Shown: positions 8,618 to 17,727 of the stretch, piece by piece
Position numbering within the stretch: position 1 is the first letter of the stretch
Layout: every line of letters begins with the position of its first letter
Assembly: GCA_947451925.1 (NCBI GenBank)
Contig: CANGAW010000002.1
Coordinates: 1-64,000, forward strand
Length of the DNA: 64,000 nucleotides
Source: Burkholderiales bacterium
GTDB taxonomy: Bacteria; Pseudomonadota; Gammaproteobacteria; Burkholderiales; Burkholderiaceae_D
Reading direction: 5' to 3'
Notes under the pieces: model-generated
Database searches by the model: none
The model's input: the letters and a program-made list of their open reading frames with translations, nothing else
What the model was told of the DNA's origin: nothing
Program-made: the position numbers and the translations under genes

Positions 8618-10780
8618 ATGGGTATGCAAGTTGCGCAGCGCGCAGCGGTTCGGGTCCTCTGTTTCACTCTGTTTTTTATCAATATTGCCAATGCAGCACA
8701 GCACAATGCCAACACGCCCGCGCGCAAGGCCGGCTCGCATCTGAGTGCTGTCCTGCCTCCGGTGCAGCAACGGGTTCAGGCCCTGATCGTTACGCCCCAT
8801 GGCAGCCGCGGCCGCAAGCTCAGCGCGGAACTTGCCAGTCGCAATGCCAGCAAGCTGTCGCAACTGGCGAATGTCAGCTTGTTATTTGGCCGCAGCCTGT
8901 CCGGGCGCAGTCATTTGATCAAATTGCAGCAGGCCGTCTCGCTAGCCGAAGCGCAGGCGATCGCTGCGCGCTTGCGTGCCAGTAGCGAAGTGGAATCCGC
9001 CGAGCCGGATCTGATCATGAATATCGATGCCGTCACGCCAGCCGACCCCGGCTATGCCGCCGCACCGGGTCAGTGGAATTACATGACCCCGGACACACTG
9101 AATGCCGGTGGTGCCGACTTGCCGGATGCGTGGAGTAAAACACTGGGCAGCGGCAGCATCAATGTTGCCGTGCTCGACACCGGCTATCTGCCTCACGCTG
9201 ATCTGGGCCTGATGTTGCCCGGTCATGATTTTGTCACCAGCACCCCATTTGCCAACGATGGATCTGCCCGCGACAACGATGCCCATGACCCCGGCGACTG
9301 GGTCGTCGCTGGTGAGTGTGGCAGCGGTATGCCGGCAGCCAATTCAAGCTGGCATGGCACCCATGTCGCCGGCATTATTGCTGCGCTGATGAACAACGGA
9401 CTCGATGGCACCGGCATTGCCCCCAACGTGCGTTTGCTACCAGTGCGGGCGCTGGGGAAATGCGGTGGCTATACCTCCGACATCGTCGATGCCATGCGCT
9501 GGGCCGCCGGCATTGATGTGCCGGGCGCGCCGCATAATCAAAATCCGGCGCGTGTCATCAACCTCAGTCTGGGTAGTGCAGGCCATTGTTCGGCAGCCTT
9601 CCAGAGTGCGGTTAATGATGTCAATGCAGTCGGCGCCATCGTGGTCGTTGCCAGCGGCAATGGCGGCTTTGACGCTGTCAGTCAGCCAGCCAATTGCAGT
9701 GGCGTGATTGCCGTTACAGCCCATGTACTGGACGGCGACAATGCCGACTACGCCAACATCGGCCCTGAAACCAGTATCAGCGCACCCGGCGGCGGCTGCG
9801 GCACAGCGAGCACCGACTGCACCGTCGGCAGCAATGACGGTCTGGTCATTTATTCACTCAGTAATAGTGGCACCACCACACCTGTTGCCGACAGTATTGC
9901 GCTCAAACGCGGTACCAGCATGGCCGCGCCCCATGTCAGCGGAACCATTGCCTTGATGCTGTCTTTAGATCCTGGACTGTCGCGTGCGCAAGTCACCACC
10001 ATCTTGCGTGCGTCGGCCCGCCCGCATCCGCTAAACAGTATCTGCGGGCTGACAGCCAATACGGGTATGTGCGGCGCCGGATTACTGGATGCGCAAGCGG
10101 CCCTGAGTGCGATAGTGCCAACTGTGCAAATGAACCAGCCGCAGCAAATCGCCGCGCCTAATACGACCGTCAACCTGATCGCCGGCACACAGCTGCCAAC
10201 GGGCCGCAGCTTAATCAGCACGCAGTGGCTGGCCTCACCTTCAAACCGGCAAGCTGTTTCGCTGACCAATGCCGATTCGCTTCACGCCAGCTTTGTTGCG
10301 CCGGCAAGCGGCACGTATTTGTTTACCTTGAATGTGACAGATAGCAGCGGCGCAGTCGGCAGCGCCACTGCCATCGTTAAAGTCAACAGCCCACCGCTAT
10401 TGCTGGCAGCGCCGGCGTCTGCAGTCGACGCTGGCGCCAGTTTGCAGCTGCAACTGCAAGCCACCGATGTCGATGGTGACTTGCCTGTATTTCATGCGCT
10501 GTCTCTGCCGGCCGGCGCAAGCCTCTCTGCTTCGGGTGTGTTCAGTTGGCCGAGTGCGACACCGGTTGGCAACTACCAGATCGCTTATTACGCCAGTGAC
10601 AGTAATGTCGACAGCGCTACTGCGGTGATGTCCGTTGCTGTCCTGCCGGGCGCTGGCGCCACGGCCAGTTTTGCCGGTGGGGGTGCCGGTGGCGGTGGCA
10701 GCATGGACAGCGCATGGATGATTGCCGGCGGCGCCCTGATTGCTCTGTTGCGTCGTATCAGGCGCAGCAGGAGGATTTGA
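8618..10780 (+). CDS. Subtilisin-family (S8) serine protease with GlyGly-CTERM tail
   Basis: Secreted or surface-attached protease of 720 residues. The ORF opens at 8582, but the ATG at 8618 starts a good signal peptide (AVRVLCFTLFFINIANAA). A propeptide of the inhibitor I9 type follows. The catalytic triad is D187 (AVLDTGY), H246 (SWHGTHVAG) and S434 (GTSMAAPHVSG). Two Ig/cadherin-like beta domains follow (about 510-680). The C-terminus has a Gly-rich segment, a hydrophobic helix and an Arg-rich end, the GlyGly-CTERM sorting signal. The dedicated rhombosortase is encoded 8 bp downstream. The two form a module between metK and ahcY. Confidence 0.95.
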   Translation: MGMQVAQRAAVRVLCFTLFFINIANAAQHNANTPARKAGSHLSAVLPPVQQRVQALIVTPHGSRGRKLSAELASRNASKLSQLANVSLLFGRSLSGRSHLIKLQQAVSLAEAQAIAARLRASSEVESAEPDLIMNIDAVTPADPGYAAAPGQWNYMTPDTLNAGGADLPDAWSKTLGSGSINVAVLDTGYLPHADLGLMLPGHDFVTSTPFANDGSARDNDAHDPGDWVVAGECGSGMPAANSSWHGTHVAGIIAALMNNGLDGTGIAPNVRLLPVRALGKCGGYTSDIVDAMRWAAGIDVPGAPHNQNPARVINLSLGSAGHCSAAFQSAVNDVNAVGAIVVVASGNGGFDAVSQPANCSGVIAVTAHVLDGDNADYANIGPETSISAPGGGCGTASTDCTVGSNDGLVIYSLSNSGTTTPVADSIALKRGTSMAAPHVSGTIALMLSLDPGLSRAQVTTILRASARPHPLNSICGLTANTGMCGAGLLDAQAALSAIVPTVQMNQPQQIAAPNTTVNLIAGTQLPTGRSLISTQWLASPSNRQAVSLTNADSLHASFVAPASGTYLFTLNVTDSSGAVGSATAIVKVNSPPLLLAAPASAVDAGASLQLQLQATDVDGDLPVFHALSLPAGASLSASGVFSWPSATPVGNYQIAYYASDSNVDSATAVMSVAVLPGAGATASFAGGGAGGGGSMDSAWMIAGGALIALLRRIRRSRRI
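10670..10777 (+). other. GlyGly-CTERM sorting signal of the S8 protease
   Basis: The last 36 residues encode a Gly-rich motif (FAGGGAGGGGS), a short transmembrane helix (AWMIAGGALIALL) and a basic cluster (RRIRRSRR). This tripartite layout is the known GlyGly-CTERM signal cut by rhombosortases. It is expected to hold the protease transiently in the inner membrane until it is cleaved and exported. Confidence 0.88.
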
Positions 10781-10787
10781 GTTGGCA

Positions 10788-11333
10788 ATGAGATGGCTTG
10801 TCTGCGCTGTCCTGTGTCTGCTGGCGACCATGCAGTACCTGTTGCCAGAGACTGCGGCGGCACTGATCTGGCAACGTGGGTCTTTGCAGCAAGGCCAGTG
10901 GTGGCGCTTGCTAACAGGCCATCTGGTGCATTTGTCGCCCCGTCATTTGCTGTTGAACTTGTCCGGTCTGCTGCTGATTTGCGAGCTGTGGTGGGGCAGT
11001 CTGCTGCTCTCCGAGCTGCTTACTATGCTGTTGCTGTGCGCTTCGGGGGTGAGTGTTTTGTTGTGGCTGCTTGAGCCCGGCTTGCTCTGGTATGCCGGCT
11101 TGTCCGGCGTCCTGCATGGATTATGGGCAGGCAGTGCAGGGGCCGCATGGCTTCAAGGTTGTCGCTGGTTTTCCGGGCTGGCTTGTGGCTTGTTGGTGAT
11201 CAAACTAGTCTGGCCGGCAGAGGCTGTAGCCGGCATGCCAGTCATTAGCGCGGCGCATTTGTACGGCGCGTTATGCGGGCTATTCTGGCTGGCTTGCCGG
11301 CAGCTATTACAACGCAGTTTGGTTTTCGTTTAA
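10788..11333 (+). CDS. rrtA: Rhombosortase (rhomboid-family intramembrane serine protease)
   Basis: A polytopic inner-membrane protein of 181 residues of the rhomboid superfamily. The rhomboid hallmarks are present: WWRLLTGHLVHLSPRHLLLNL (WR, H-x3-H), the catalytic serine in YAGLSGVLHGL (GxSG), and the catalytic histidine in SAAHLYGALCG in the last membrane segment. The short six-helix form fits rhombosortase. It follows the GlyGly-CTERM protease by 7 bp, strongly suggesting that it processes that protein. AGGAGG at 10769-10774 is 13 nt from the ATG but 7 nt from an in-frame TTG at 10782, so the start may be that TTG. Confidence 0.9.
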   Translation: MRWLVCAVLCLLATMQYLLPETAAALIWQRGSLQQGQWWRLLTGHLVHLSPRHLLLNLSGLLLICELWWGSLLLSELLTMLLLCASGVSVLLWLLEPGLLWYAGLSGVLHGLWAGSAGAAWLQGCRWFSGLACGLLVIKLVWPAEAVAGMPVISAAHLYGALCGLFWLACRQLLQRSLVFV

Positions 11334-11340
11334 AATACAC

Positions 11341-11415
11341 GGCTGCCAAGGAGCGTTGCGACAGAACTCTTTGTTCTGCCAGGCTTGGCGAATCAACACT
11401 GCAACCGCGCTCACG
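11341..11415 (+). promoter_or_regulatory. S-adenosylhomocysteine (SAH) riboswitch
   Basis: Conserved elements of the SAH (ahcY) riboswitch occur in order: GCCAAG (11345-11350) pairing with CTTGGC (11384-11389), the core AAGGAGCGTTGCGAC, a variable AGAAC/GTTCT hairpin, the GCCAGGC core, and the 3' pseudoknot arm CGCTC (11408-11412) pairing with GAGCG (11351-11355). It ends about 40 nt before ahcY. In this class, SAH binding turns expression on, so SAH hydrolase is made when its toxic substrate accumulates. Confidence 0.92.
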
Positions 11416-11453
11416 TTACTTTCTTTCTAATTTTTTCAGAAAAGGAGCGCGTG

Positions 11454-12878
11454 ATGAGCGCCGTACTCAAGTCAACTAATTCCACCTTCACCGATTACCT
11501 CGTCGCCGACATCAGCCTGGCTGATTTTGGCAATAAAGAAATTCGCATTGCCGAAACTGAAATGCCTAGTCTGATGGGCATTCGTCAGGAATTCGCCGCC
11601 AGCCAGCCATTGAAAGGCGCGCGCATTACCGGTTCTTTGCACATGACCATTCAGACCGCAGTGCTGATCCAGACCCTGGAAGCACTGGGCGCTCAAGTGC
11701 GCTGGGCGTCATGCAACATCTATTCGACACAAGACCACGCTGCTGCGGCAATTGCTGCTGCCGGCACACCCGTGTTTGCGTTCAAGGGCGAGAACCTGGA
11801 TGAGTACTGGGATTTCACCCACCGCATTTTCGAATGGGCCGATGGCGGCTATTCGAACATGATTCTCGATGATGGCGGCGACGCCACCATGCTGCTGCAT
11901 CTGGGCACCCGCGCTGAAAAAGATCTGAGCGTGCTGGACAATCCGGATTCCGAAGAAGCCATCTGCCTGTTCAATGCGATCAAGGCCAAGCTCAAAACGG
12001 ATGCGACCTGGTACTCGGTGCGGCTGGCCAAAATCATCGGCGTGACTGAAGAAACCACCACCGGCGTACATCGCCTGTATCAGATGCACAATGAAGGCAA
12101 GCTGGCCTTCCCGGCTATTAACGTCAACGACTCGGTGACCAAGTCCAAGTTCGACAACCTCTATGGTTGCCGCGAATCGCTGGTCGATGGCATCAAACGC
12201 GCAACCGACGTGATGATCGCCGGCAAAGTCGCCGTAGTTGCCGGTTATGGCGACGTGGGCAAAGGTTCGGCACAGGCATTGCGTGCATTGTCAGCGCAAG
12301 TCTGGGTCACCGAAATCGATCCTATCTGTGCGTTGCAGGCAGCGATGGAAGGCTATCGCGTCGTGACCATGGATTACGCCGTTGAACACGCTGACATTTT
12401 CGTCACAGCCACCGGCAACTACCATGTGATCACCCATGCGCACATGAGCAAGATGAAAGACCAGGCCATCGTTTGCAACATCGGTCACTTTGATAACGAA
12501 ATCGAAGTCGCCGCCCTGAAGCAGTACACCTGGGAAAACATCAAGCCACAAGTCGATCATGTGATTTTCCCTGATGGCAAACGCATCATCCTGCTGGCTG
12601 AAGGCCGTCTGGTGAATCTGGGTTGCGGTACCGGTCATCCGTCTTATGTGATGAGTTCTTCGTTTGCGAACCAGACGATTGCGCAGATCGAGCTGTTCAC
12701 CAACACCAAGGCTTATCCAATCGGCGTCTACACCCTGCCAAAACATCTGGACGAGAAAGTCGCGCGTTTGCAATTGCAAAAACTCAATGCGCAACTGACC
12801 GAACTGACCGACGAACAAGCGGCCTACATTGGCGTGGAAAAAGTCGGCCCGTTCAAACCTGAAATGTATCGTTATTAA
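11454..12878 (+). CDS. ahcY: S-adenosylhomocysteine hydrolase
   Basis: Reversibly splits SAH, the product of methyl transfer, into adenosine and homocysteine in the cytoplasm using bound NAD. It has 474 residues from the ATG at 11454. This start has AAGGAG 6 nt upstream and gives the usual N-terminus; the longer frame from 11385 runs through the riboswitch and is rejected. The NAD-binding site is [23 protein letters not shown]. The [11 protein letters not shown] segment and the C-terminal [10 protein letters not shown] are conserved. It is controlled by the SAH riboswitch and followed by the holin-like gene and metF. Confidence 0.98.
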   Translation: MSAVLKSTNSTFTDYLVADISLADFGNKEIRIAETEMPSLMGIRQEFAASQPLKGARITGSLHMTIQTAVLIQTLEALGAQVRWASCNIYSTQDHAAAAIAAAGTPVFAFKGENLDEYWDFTHRIFEWADGGYSNMILDDGGDATMLLHLGTRAEKDLSVLDNPDSEEAICLFNAIKAKLKTDATWYSVRLAKIIGVTEETTTGVHRLYQMHNEGKLAFPAINVNDSVTKSKFDNLYGCRESLVDGIKRATDVMIAGKVAVVAGYGDVGKGSAQALRALSAQVWVTEIDPICALQAAMEGYRVVTMDYAVEHADIFVTATGNYHVITHAHMSKMKDQAIVCNIGHFDNEIEVAALKQYTWENIKPQVDHVIFPDGKRIILLAEGRLVNLGCGTGHPSYVMSSSFANQTIAQIELFTNTKAYPIGVYTLPKHLDEKVARLQLQKLNAQLTELTDEQAAYIGVEKVGPFKPEMYRY

Positions 12879-12894
12879 GTCTGGCTGTTGGCAG

Positions 12895-12931
12895 CCATGG
12901 TGCTGCCGGCGACAAGCCGGCAGCACCATGG
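12895..12931 (+). terminator. Strong hairpin after ahcY (possible attenuator or terminator)
   Basis: A perfect 16-bp stem (12895-12910 with 12916-12931) encloses a 5-nt loop. Only a short TTTT follows 5 nt later. It lies between ahcY and the holin-like gene, so it may reduce readthrough into metF or stabilise the ahcY mRNA. Confidence 0.6.
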
Positions 12932-12962
12932 CATCAGTTTTCGGACTCACTGCGGATAAACC

Positions 12963-13304
12963 ATGCGACTCCTGCTCATCTGGCTGATCAACACCCTGGC
13001 ATTGTTCGCACTCCCCTGGCTGACGACGTCGGTGCAGATTGCCAATTTTGAGACGGCTTTGCTGGCCGCACTGGTGCTGGGTCTGGTCAATACCCTGATT
13101 CGCCCTGTGCTGATTTTGCTGACCTTGCCGGTGACGGTGCTGACACTGGGTCTATTCATTCTGGTCATTAATGGACTGATGTTCTGGGCCGTGTCAGAAA
13201 TGGTCAGCGGCTTTCATGTGGCGGGCTTTTCGTCAGCAGTACTTGGCGCTCTTCTCTACAGCATTATTTCGTGGCTGCTGTCCGCGCTTCTGATTAAAAA
13301 ATAA
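12963..13304 (+). CDS. Phage-holin-like 4-TM membrane protein (YvlD-type)
   Basis: A 113-residue inner-membrane protein with four hydrophobic segments. The signature LLAALVLGLVNTLIRPVLILLTLPVTVLTLGLF is that of the Phage_holin_4_2 family. Despite the family name there is no phage context. It is a chromosomal gene regularly found between ahcY and metF in Burkholderiales. Its stop codon directly abuts the metF start (TAA-ATG), so translation is probably coupled. The function is unknown. The ribosome site is weak. Confidence 0.85.
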   Translation: MRLLLIWLINTLALFALPWLTTSVQIANFETALLAALVLGLVNTLIRPVLILLTLPVTVLTLGLFILVINGLMFWAVSEMVSGFHVAGFSSAVLGALLYSIISWLLSALLIKK

Positions 13305-14162
13305 ATGCAAGAACAACCATTCAGTATCGAATTTTTTCCGCCGAAAACCGCGGAAGGCGCAGAAAAATTGCGCATCGCGCGCGGCAAACTCGCGGTATTA
13401 AAACCGGCCTATTTTTCAGTGACCTTTGGCGCTGGCGGCTCGACCCAGTCCGGTACCCGCGACACCGTGCTCGAAATTCAGCGCGAGGGATTAAACGCCG
13501 CGCCGCATCTGTCTTGCGTTGGCCGCTCGCGCGATGAGTTGCGCGCCATTCTCGCTGAATATAAATCGCATGGCATCCGCCAGGTTGTTGCATTGCGTGG
13601 TGATCTGCCCAGCGGCTATGGCGGCAGCGATCTGGCCTCGGGCGAATTCAGTCATGCCAATGAACTGATCGCATTCATCCGGGCCGAGACCGGCGACTGG
13701 TTTCATATTGAAGCCGCTGCCTATCCTGAAATGCATCCGCAGGCAAAATCACCGCAAGAGGATTTGCACAATTTTGCGCGCAAAATCCATGCGGGCGCGA
13801 ACTCGGCCATTACCCAATATTTTTATAACGCCGACGCGTATTTCCGTTTTGTTGACGAAGTGCGTAAGCTCGACATCAACGTGCCGATTGTGGCCGGCAT
13901 CATGCCGATCACGAACTACACACAGCTGATGCGTTTTTCCGATATGTGCGGCGCTGAAATCCCGCGCTGGATTCGATTGAAGCTGGCCAGTTACGCTGAC
14001 GACGCCGAATCCATTCGGGCTTTTGGTCTCGATGTCGTCACGCAAATGTGCGAGCGCTTATTGCAAGGCGGGGTGCCGGGTCTGCATTTTTATACCCTCA
14101 ATCAGGCAGCGCCTACGCTGGCGATTTGTCAGCGCCTGCAATTGCGGGGCTTAGGGATTTAG
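13305..14162 (+). CDS. metF: 5,10-methylenetetrahydrofolate reductase
   Basis: A flavoprotein that reduces 5,10-methylene-THF to 5-methyl-THF, the methyl donor for remaking methionine from homocysteine. At 285 residues it has bacterial length. N-terminal SIEFFPPKT, GAGGST, VALRGDLP and AAYPEMHPQ are family motifs, and the conserved ITQYFYNADAYFRFVD and GIMPITNY segments follow. It has no separate Shine-Dalgarno sequence and begins on the base after the preceding stop, so it is translated by coupling. With ahcY and metK it supports the methyl cycle. Confidence 0.97.
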   Translation: MQEQPFSIEFFPPKTAEGAEKLRIARGKLAVLKPAYFSVTFGAGGSTQSGTRDTVLEIQREGLNAAPHLSCVGRSRDELRAILAEYKSHGIRQVVALRGDLPSGYGGSDLASGEFSHANELIAFIRAETGDWFHIEAAAYPEMHPQAKSPQEDLHNFARKIHAGANSAITQYFYNADAYFRFVDEVRKLDINVPIVAGIMPITNYTQLMRFSDMCGAEIPRWIRLKLASYADDAESIRAFGLDVVTQMCERLLQGGVPGLHFYTLNQAAPTLAICQRLQLRGLGI

Positions 14163-14167
14163 GCTGT

Positions 14168-14713
14168 TTATTCATCCGTAATCAGCACGTCGAGTGCCAC
14201 ATCATATTCGCTGGCCTCGAAGCTCACACGGGTAAAGCCATACGCAATGCCGATGGCAACCGGATGTGGCGAGCGGGCTAGCGTACGGTCGAAATAACCA
14301 CCGCCATAACCGAGCCGCAGGCGCGATTCGGTAAAGCCCACGCAGGGTGCCAGAATCACATCGGCATCAACAAAGGCCGTGCGTATGGCCGGTGCCATGG
14401 TGCCGCTGGCGTCTTTCGCCAGTGCGTCGCCCGGTTGCCAGAGCGCGTAACGCAAGGGCGTATTTTTTTCCACCACCACCGGCATGGCCATTTGCATGCC
14501 ATTCCTGATCAGCCGGGCATACAAAGTGCTCAGATCCGGCTCGCCGGGCATCGGTAAAAAAGCGCCTAAAACAGTAACGGGATGCGTTTCAAGCCAGCGT
14601 GTCAGACGCAGCGTAATTCTGGCGTCGGCCTGTGCCTTGACATCAGACGGCAGTGCACGTCGTGCGGCCAGTAACAGGCGGCGTAATTCGATTTTATTTG
14701 ACAGATTTTCCAT
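14168..14713 (-). CDS. 5-formyltetrahydrofolate cyclo-ligase
   Basis: Converts 5-formyl-THF to 5,10-methenyl-THF with ATP, rescuing this folate side product. The 181-residue protein has the N-terminal KIELRRLLLAARRALP, the central GAFLPMPGEPDL and the signature GFTESRLRLGYGGGYFDRTL. It is convergent with metF (5 bp between stops), extending the folate/one-carbon cluster, and divergent from the transglycosylase gene. The E. coli homologue is known as fau/ygfA. No 6S RNA is visible in the 89-bp gap upstream. Confidence 0.95.
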   Translation of the reverse strand: MENLSNKIELRRLLLAARRALPSDVKAQADARITLRLTRWLETHPVTVLGAFLPMPGEPDLSTLYARLIRNGMQMAMPVVVEKNTPLRYALWQPGDALAKDASGTMAPAIRTAFVDADVILAPCVGFTESRLRLGYGGGYFDRTLARSPHPVAIGIAYGFTRVSFEASEYDVALDVLITDE

Positions 14714-14802
14714 TGATAAAAATCACCCTCTGTTGGCCGAAATCGATAGGCGTCGCGTGCTATTCTAAACACTCTGGAAATGCGTATTAAATTTGGAATT
14801 TT

Positions 14803-16779
14803 ATGATCATCAGGACATCCTGGCTTACCCGCTTGCTGTTATGCGCGAGCCTCAGTATTGCAACGACAAACTTGCCAGCGCTGGCAGCGAGCCGTGCATC
14901 TGCCGCACCTGCAACGGCGACTGCTGCCGACATTGATTTCTTAGCCCTGCGCGACGCTTCCCTGCGCGGCGAAATTGCTGAGTCCGGCCGGCTGGCCGCC
15001 AGACTCGGCGGCTACCCTATGCAGGCTTATGTTGAATACTACCGCCTGCTGCCGCGTTTGATATCTGCGCCCGAGGGCGAAATCCGCAGTTATTTGCAAC
15101 GCTATGAAGGCAGCGCGATTGCAGACCGTCTGCGCAATGACTGGCTGCTGATTTTGGGCCGGGCACAATCCTGGCGTGTCTTTGACGAGCAATACCCGTT
15201 GTTTGCATTAAACGACGATACCCAACTCAAGTGTTATGCGCTGGCTTCGCGTGTGGCCAAAGGCGAAAACGTTGCCACTCAGGCGCGCGATTTGCTGGTG
15301 CAGCCCAAATACTACGGCGACGCCTGCCCTGAACTGATCGTGCGTCTGAGTCAGGCCAATCAATTCGGCAGCGCCGATCTGTGGCATCAGATCCGGCTGG
15401 CCGCCGAATACAACCAGCCTGGCATCGTGCGTCGTCTGGCCAACCTGACCGACGCCACCGACAAGCAACTGATGCAGGCAATCGACAAGCCCGACCCGGT
15501 GCTGGAGCGCGGCATCGTTGCGCCACAAACCTCGGTGGAATTGTTCATCATTGCGCTGGGCCGGGTTGCGCGTACTGATCCTGAAAAAGCAGCGCGTGCC
15601 TTAAACAAAGTCATTGCCCGTTTGTCAGCCGAAGATCAGGCGCAGGCCTGGACGCAGATTGCTTTGCCGGCTTCGCTGGCGCTGTCTGCCAATGCGACTG
15701 CTTACTGGCGCAAGACCTGGGGTTCGAGCTTGTCGCAAGATGCCTTGCAGTGGCGCGCACGCGCCGCATTGCGCTCAGGAGACTGGGCGATGGTTACCAA
15801 AGCGATCGAAGCCATGCCGCGTGAAATGAGCAAAGACCCGACCTGGATTTACTGGCGCGGCCGGGCTGCATTAAGTCGCGGGCAAAGCGAGGAAGCACAA
15901 AAAAACTTTCAGTCGATTGCGGGCTTGTCGAGTTTTTACGGCCTGTTGGCAACCGAAGAACTGGGCCAGAAAATTATGGTGCCGGCACGTCCGCAAGCGC
16001 CCCGGCCCGAAGAGCTGGCCGAGGCGGCGGCCAATATCGGATTTCGCGATGCCTTCCGGTTTTTTGAGCTGGGCCTGCGCTTTGAAGGCAATCGCGAATG
16101 GAACTGGCAATTGCGCAAGTTAAATGAGCGCCAGTTACTGGCCGCCGCAGAATTTGCCCGCCAGAGCGATGTCCTTGACCGCATGGTGACCACCGCCGAG
16201 CGTGCCCGGGTCGAACTCGACTTTACCCACCGCTATCCGGCGCCACACGACGACATTATGCACACCGCAACCGAGCCTATCGGTCTCGACAAGGCCTGGG
16301 TCTACGGCCTGATCCGTCAGGAGTCCCGTTTTGTCAAAGCCGCCCGTTCCAGCGTCGGCGCTTCCGGCCTGATGCAAATCATGCCGGCAACAGCGCACTA
16401 TGTGGCGCGCAAAACCGGCATGGCGGGCTTCACCCTCAGCAGCCTCAATGACACCCGCACCAACATCACGCTGGGCACGCAATACCTCAACATGGTGCTC
16501 AGTAATCTTGGTGGCTCGCAGACGCTGGCGACGGCCGCTTACAATGCCGGCCCGGGTCGTCCGCGGCTGTGGCGCTCGTCGCTGGAAAAGCCGGTTGAAG
16601 GCGCCATCTTTGCCGAAACCATTCCGTTTTCCGAGACCCGTGGTTACGTGAAAAGCGTGCTCGCCAATGCGACCTGGTATGCGGCCTTGTTTGAAAACAA
16701 GCCGCAATCGCTGAAGGCGCGCCTGGGCCAGGTCACACCGAAAGATGCCAACCTCTCCGAACTGGGCGACTTGCCTTAA
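14803..16779 (+). CDS. slt: Soluble lytic murein transglycosylase (Slt70-like)
   Basis: A periplasmic enzyme that cuts peptidoglycan glycan strands, forming 1,6-anhydro ends. At 658 residues it matches the Slt70 layout: signal peptide (LLLCASLSIATTNLPALA), a long alpha-superhelical U domain (about 60-480), and a C-terminal SLT domain from about 490. The catalytic glutamate is in VYGLIRQESRF, followed by SSVGASGLMQIMPATA and AAYNAGPGRPRLWR. It is first of three plus-strand genes running into cca with short gaps (24 bp and a 1-bp overlap). Confidence 0.96.
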   Translation: MIIRTSWLTRLLLCASLSIATTNLPALAASRASAAPATATAADIDFLALRDASLRGEIAESGRLAARLGGYPMQAYVEYYRLLPRLISAPEGEIRSYLQRYEGSAIADRLRNDWLLILGRAQSWRVFDEQYPLFALNDDTQLKCYALASRVAKGENVATQARDLLVQPKYYGDACPELIVRLSQANQFGSADLWHQIRLAAEYNQPGIVRRLANLTDATDKQLMQAIDKPDPVLERGIVAPQTSVELFIIALGRVARTDPEKAARALNKVIARLSAEDQAQAWTQIALPASLALSANATAYWRKTWGSSLSQDALQWRARAALRSGDWAMVTKAIEAMPREMSKDPTWIYWRGRAALSRGQSEEAQKNFQSIAGLSSFYGLLATEELGQKIMVPARPQAPRPEELAEAAANIGFRDAFRFFELGLRFEGNREWNWQLRKLNERQLLAAAEFARQSDVLDRMVTTAERARVELDFTHRYPAPHDDIMHTATEPIGLDKAWVYGLIRQESRFVKAARSSVGASGLMQIMPATAHYVARKTGMAGFTLSSLNDTRTNITLGTQYLNMVLSNLGGSQTLATAAYNAGPGRPRLWRSSLEKPVEGAIFAETIPFSETRGYVKSVLANATWYAALFENKPQSLKARLGQVTPKDANLSELGDLP

Positions 16780-16803
16780 CGTTCTTTAGCAAAGCGTATT
16801 CCC

Positions 16804-17727
16804 ATGCGACATGAATCGATATTAGTCATCGGCGGCAGCGGTTTTATCGGCCGCCATGTTGTCGCCCAACTGGCAGCCAGCGGGCGCAGGGTGCTGGTGC
16901 CAAGCCGGCGTTACGAACGTGCGCGGCCTTTGCTGGTACTGCCCACTGTGCAGGTCATTGAAGCCGACGTGTTTGATGAAGCCGAGCTGCGTCAGCTGCT
17001 GCGCAATGTCGACGCCGTGATCAATCTGGTGGGCGTACTGCATTCCAGATCCGCTCCAGCTGGTGCAGTCTGGGGGCCGCAATTTGAGCGGGCGCATGTC
17101 GAGTTGCCGCGCCGGCTGGTTCGCGCCTGCGAAGCCACGCAAGTGCGGCGTTGCTTGCACATGAGTGCGCTCGGTGCCGCCACCGACGGCCCTTCCATGT
17201 ATCTGCGTTCCAAAGCCGCGGGTGAAAAAATCATGCTGGACGCTGCCGCAATGGATGTGACGGTATTGCGTCCATCGGTTGTCTTTGGGCCGGAAGATCA
17301 GTTTCTGAATTTGTTTGCCCGCTTGCAGCGCTGGCTGCCGGTACTCGCGCTGGGTGGCGCTGAAGCCAGATTTCAGCCGGTGTATGTGCAGGATGTGGCG
17401 CGTGCGTTTTTACTTGCGCTCGAAGACCGCAGCACCATAGGAAAAACCTTCGAGCTGGTCGGGCCCAACGTGTATAGCTTGCGCGAATTGATCCGCATGG
17501 CGGGTCTCTATAGCGGCCATCCCCGTCCATTGTTTGGCTTGCCGCCGGCACTGGCGCGCCTGCAGGCGCTGATGCTGGAGTTCATGCCGGGTGGCCCTTT
17601 GATGAGCCGGGATAATGTCGACTCGATGAAAGTCGATAACGTGGCCAGCGCAGAGCGCCCTGCATTGCCGGGCTGGCAGGCCACTGCGCTGGAAGCGGTA
17701 GCGCCCCTTTATCTCGGACCGCATTAG
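16804..17727 (+). CDS. NAD(P)-binding protein, complex I NDUFA9-like
   Basis: A 307-residue atypical short-chain dehydrogenase of the NDUFA9-like group. The N-terminal Rossmann motif is LVIGGSGFIGRHVV. The segment DAVINLVGVLHSR and the MSALGA...YLRSKAAGEKI region stand where the catalytic Ser and Tyr-x3-Lys of extended SDRs lie; here YLRSKAAGE retains Tyr-x3-Lys. The bacterial function is unclear. Quinone-related or sugar-nucleotide roles have been proposed for the family. Its stop TAG overlaps the GTG of cca by 1 bp. Confidence 0.85.
   Translation: MRHESILVIGGSGFIGRHVVAQLAASGRRVLVPSRRYERARPLLVLPTVQVIEADVFDEAELRQLLRNVDAVINLVGVLHSRSAPAGAVWGPQFERAHVELPRRLVRACEATQVRRCLHMSALGAATDGPSMYLRSKAAGEKIMLDAAAMDVTVLRPSVVFGPEDQFLNLFARLQRWLPVLALGGAEARFQPVYVQDVARAFLLALEDRSTIGKTFELVGPNVYSLRELIRMAGLYSGHPRPLFGLPPALARLQALMLEFMPGGPLMSRDNVDSMKVDNVASAERPALPGWQATALEAVAPLYLGPH

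Noticed and set aside
12963..13304. Phage holin as evidence of a prophage
   Set aside because: The family name is misleading. There are no phage genes around, and the gene is a stable neighbour of ahcY and metF.
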